NCBI GenBank assembly: GCA_016283985.1
Contig: JAEENZ010000048.1
Coordinates: 1-13,289 of the forward strand
Source: Bacteroidales bacterium
GTDB lineage: Bacteria; Bacteroidota; Bacteroidia; Bacteroidales; UBA932
DNA length: 13,289 nucleotides
Direction of reading: 5' to 3'
Shown here: piece by piece, positions 12,556 to 13,289 of the stretch
Layout of the letters: the number at the start of each line of letters is the position of its first letter
How positions within the stretch are numbered: position 1 is the stretch's first letter
Translations under genes and position numbers: made by a program
Notes under the pieces: model-generated
Told to the model about the DNA's origin: nothing
Databases searched by the model: none
The model's input: only the letters and a program-made list of their open reading frames with translations

Positions 12556-13289
12556 TCAAAGTGTTGCTCTCGGCATCCCATGAATCACGGGCGACAAGGC
12601 TGAATTCGTAGGTCCCGGCAGGAAGCTTGAGTTCCAGACGCCAGGCCTTTTTCATCCGGGATGTCTGCGGAACACGGTAGAAATCTGCCAGTATCTTCTT
12701 TGTGAAAACCACGGCGCCGCCCTGCTTCACGGTAAGATAGTACGTGTGCACGAATTCATCGTCGGCGCCTGAAGGCCAGGTTACGACAGCGCCGCCGGGC
12801 ACGGCCTCCACATCCATACCGCCCAGCACCGGAGCCTTGTTGGCGGCGGCCAGCCTCTCGTGGTTATACTTGCGCAGATGGGCGCCATCGGAGGAAGGAT
12901 GTTTAAACGTCCAGGGTTCTCCGATAGTGGTCTGGTTGTAGAAATCCATGCGCGCAGCGCGCATGTTCCCCTTGTTGTCGAACTGAAGCAGCAGGCCCTG
13001 TGAGAAATCATCCTTATCCCTCATCACGGTGAGGCCCGCCATCTCCTCGTAGCCGCCGTTGTCTATGGCCATATAGCGGGTGGAAGCCGTGCCCATCACG
13101 GTAAAGGCACCCTGCCAGACGCTGCGCGGATCGTTCAGGGGGAAGTGGAGATGCCCGCCGAACACCACCGCCTGGGGATATTTGGAGAGCACGTCCGTCA
13201 GCACCTTGGTGCTCCAGTAGCCCTTTCCCTTAGGGTAGGTATCGTCCAGGAAACTGCCGTAGATGGTGCCGTATATCATGGCGTGGGTG
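12533..13289 (-). CDS. Calcineurin-like metallophosphoesterase with C-terminal FN3-like domain, 3' end only
   Basis: The last 252 residues of a protein whose start lies beyond the right edge; the frame is open through THAMIYGTIYGSF. The first His may be the metal ligand of the family's fourth motif, and GGHLH with its following FPLNDP, some 40 residues later, is the family's GHxH motif, here intact. After a mixed region the last 95 residues (GGMDVEAVPGGAVVTWPSG, then VHTYYLTVKQGG, then LPAGTYEFSLVARDSWDAES) read like a fibronectin type III-like sandwich. This suggests an exported phosphoesterase with an accessory domain, though the N-terminal signal cannot be seen. It is unrelated in architecture to the PA14 phosphoesterase at 3793-5256. 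Its stop lies inside aroB, a 23-base convergent overlap, leaving no room for a separate terminator. Confidence 0.82.
   Translation of the reverse strand, partial: THAMIYGTIYGSFLDDTYPKGKGYWSTKVLTDVLSKYPQAVVFGGHLHFPLNDPRSVWQGAFTVMGTASTRYMAIDNGGYEEMAGLTVMRDKDDFSQGLLLQFDNKGNMRAARMDFYNQTTIGEPWTFKHPSSDGAHLRKYNHERLAAANKAPVLGGMDVEAVPGGAVVTWPSGADDEFVHTYYLTVKQGGAVVFTKKILADFYRVPQTSRMKKAWRLELKLPAGTYEFSLVARDSWDAESNTLISERRID

Overview
The window looks like a chromosomal segment of a GC-rich member of the Bacteroidales. The reasons are the many signal-peptide and lipobox proteins, BACON domains, a carboxypeptidase-like regulatory domain protein, small outer-membrane beta-barrels, promoter -7 boxes of the TAnnTTTG type, and no obvious Shine-Dalgarno sequences. 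Genus cannot be fixed from this; a Rikenellaceae-like or Cryptobacteroides-like gut bacterium is a guess.

Layout. (1) 1-269: 3' end of a probable sn-glycerol-1-phosphate dehydrogenase (+). (2) 277-386: a 110-bp repeat with inverted ends fills the gap to the convergent next gene. (3) 397-2325 (-): a fused type I 3-dehydroquinate dehydratase/EPSP synthase. (4) 2368-6474 (-): a tight three-gene run of exported proteins: a carboxypeptidase-regulatory-domain protein, a PA14-metallophosphoesterase lipoprotein and a BACON-GH5 glucanase lipoprotein. (5) 6540-8765 (+), divergent: a secreted DUF4419 protein ending in a beta-barrel-like domain. (6) 8786-10631 (-): a small outer-membrane protein followed by a BACON DNA/RNA non-specific endonuclease that is split by a one-base frameshift. 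(7) 10685-11197 (+), divergent: a small barrel-like protein whose C-terminus runs into a second copy of the 110-bp repeat. (8) 11233-11360 (-): tRNA-Leu(CAA) with a large terminator hairpin that overlaps its 3' end. (9) 11464-12555 (+): aroB carrying a palindromic in-frame insertion. (10) 12533-13289 (-): 3' end of a second calcineurin-like phosphoesterase, overlapping aroB tail to tail.

Functionally there are two themes. Shikimate-pathway enzymes (AroB; AroD and AroA fused) lie near the two ends on opposite strands. Between them is a block of cell-envelope and secreted proteins, probably for degrading or sensing glucans, phosphoesters and nucleic acids. No SusC/SusD pair, transposase, integrase or CRISPR array is visible. 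No stretch over 300 bases lacks a gene.

The items most worth a second look are the two-copy repeat at convergent 3' ends (one copy coding for a protein tail), the palindromic insertion in aroB, the AroD-AroA fusion, the DUF4419-barrel fusion and the frameshifted nuclease.
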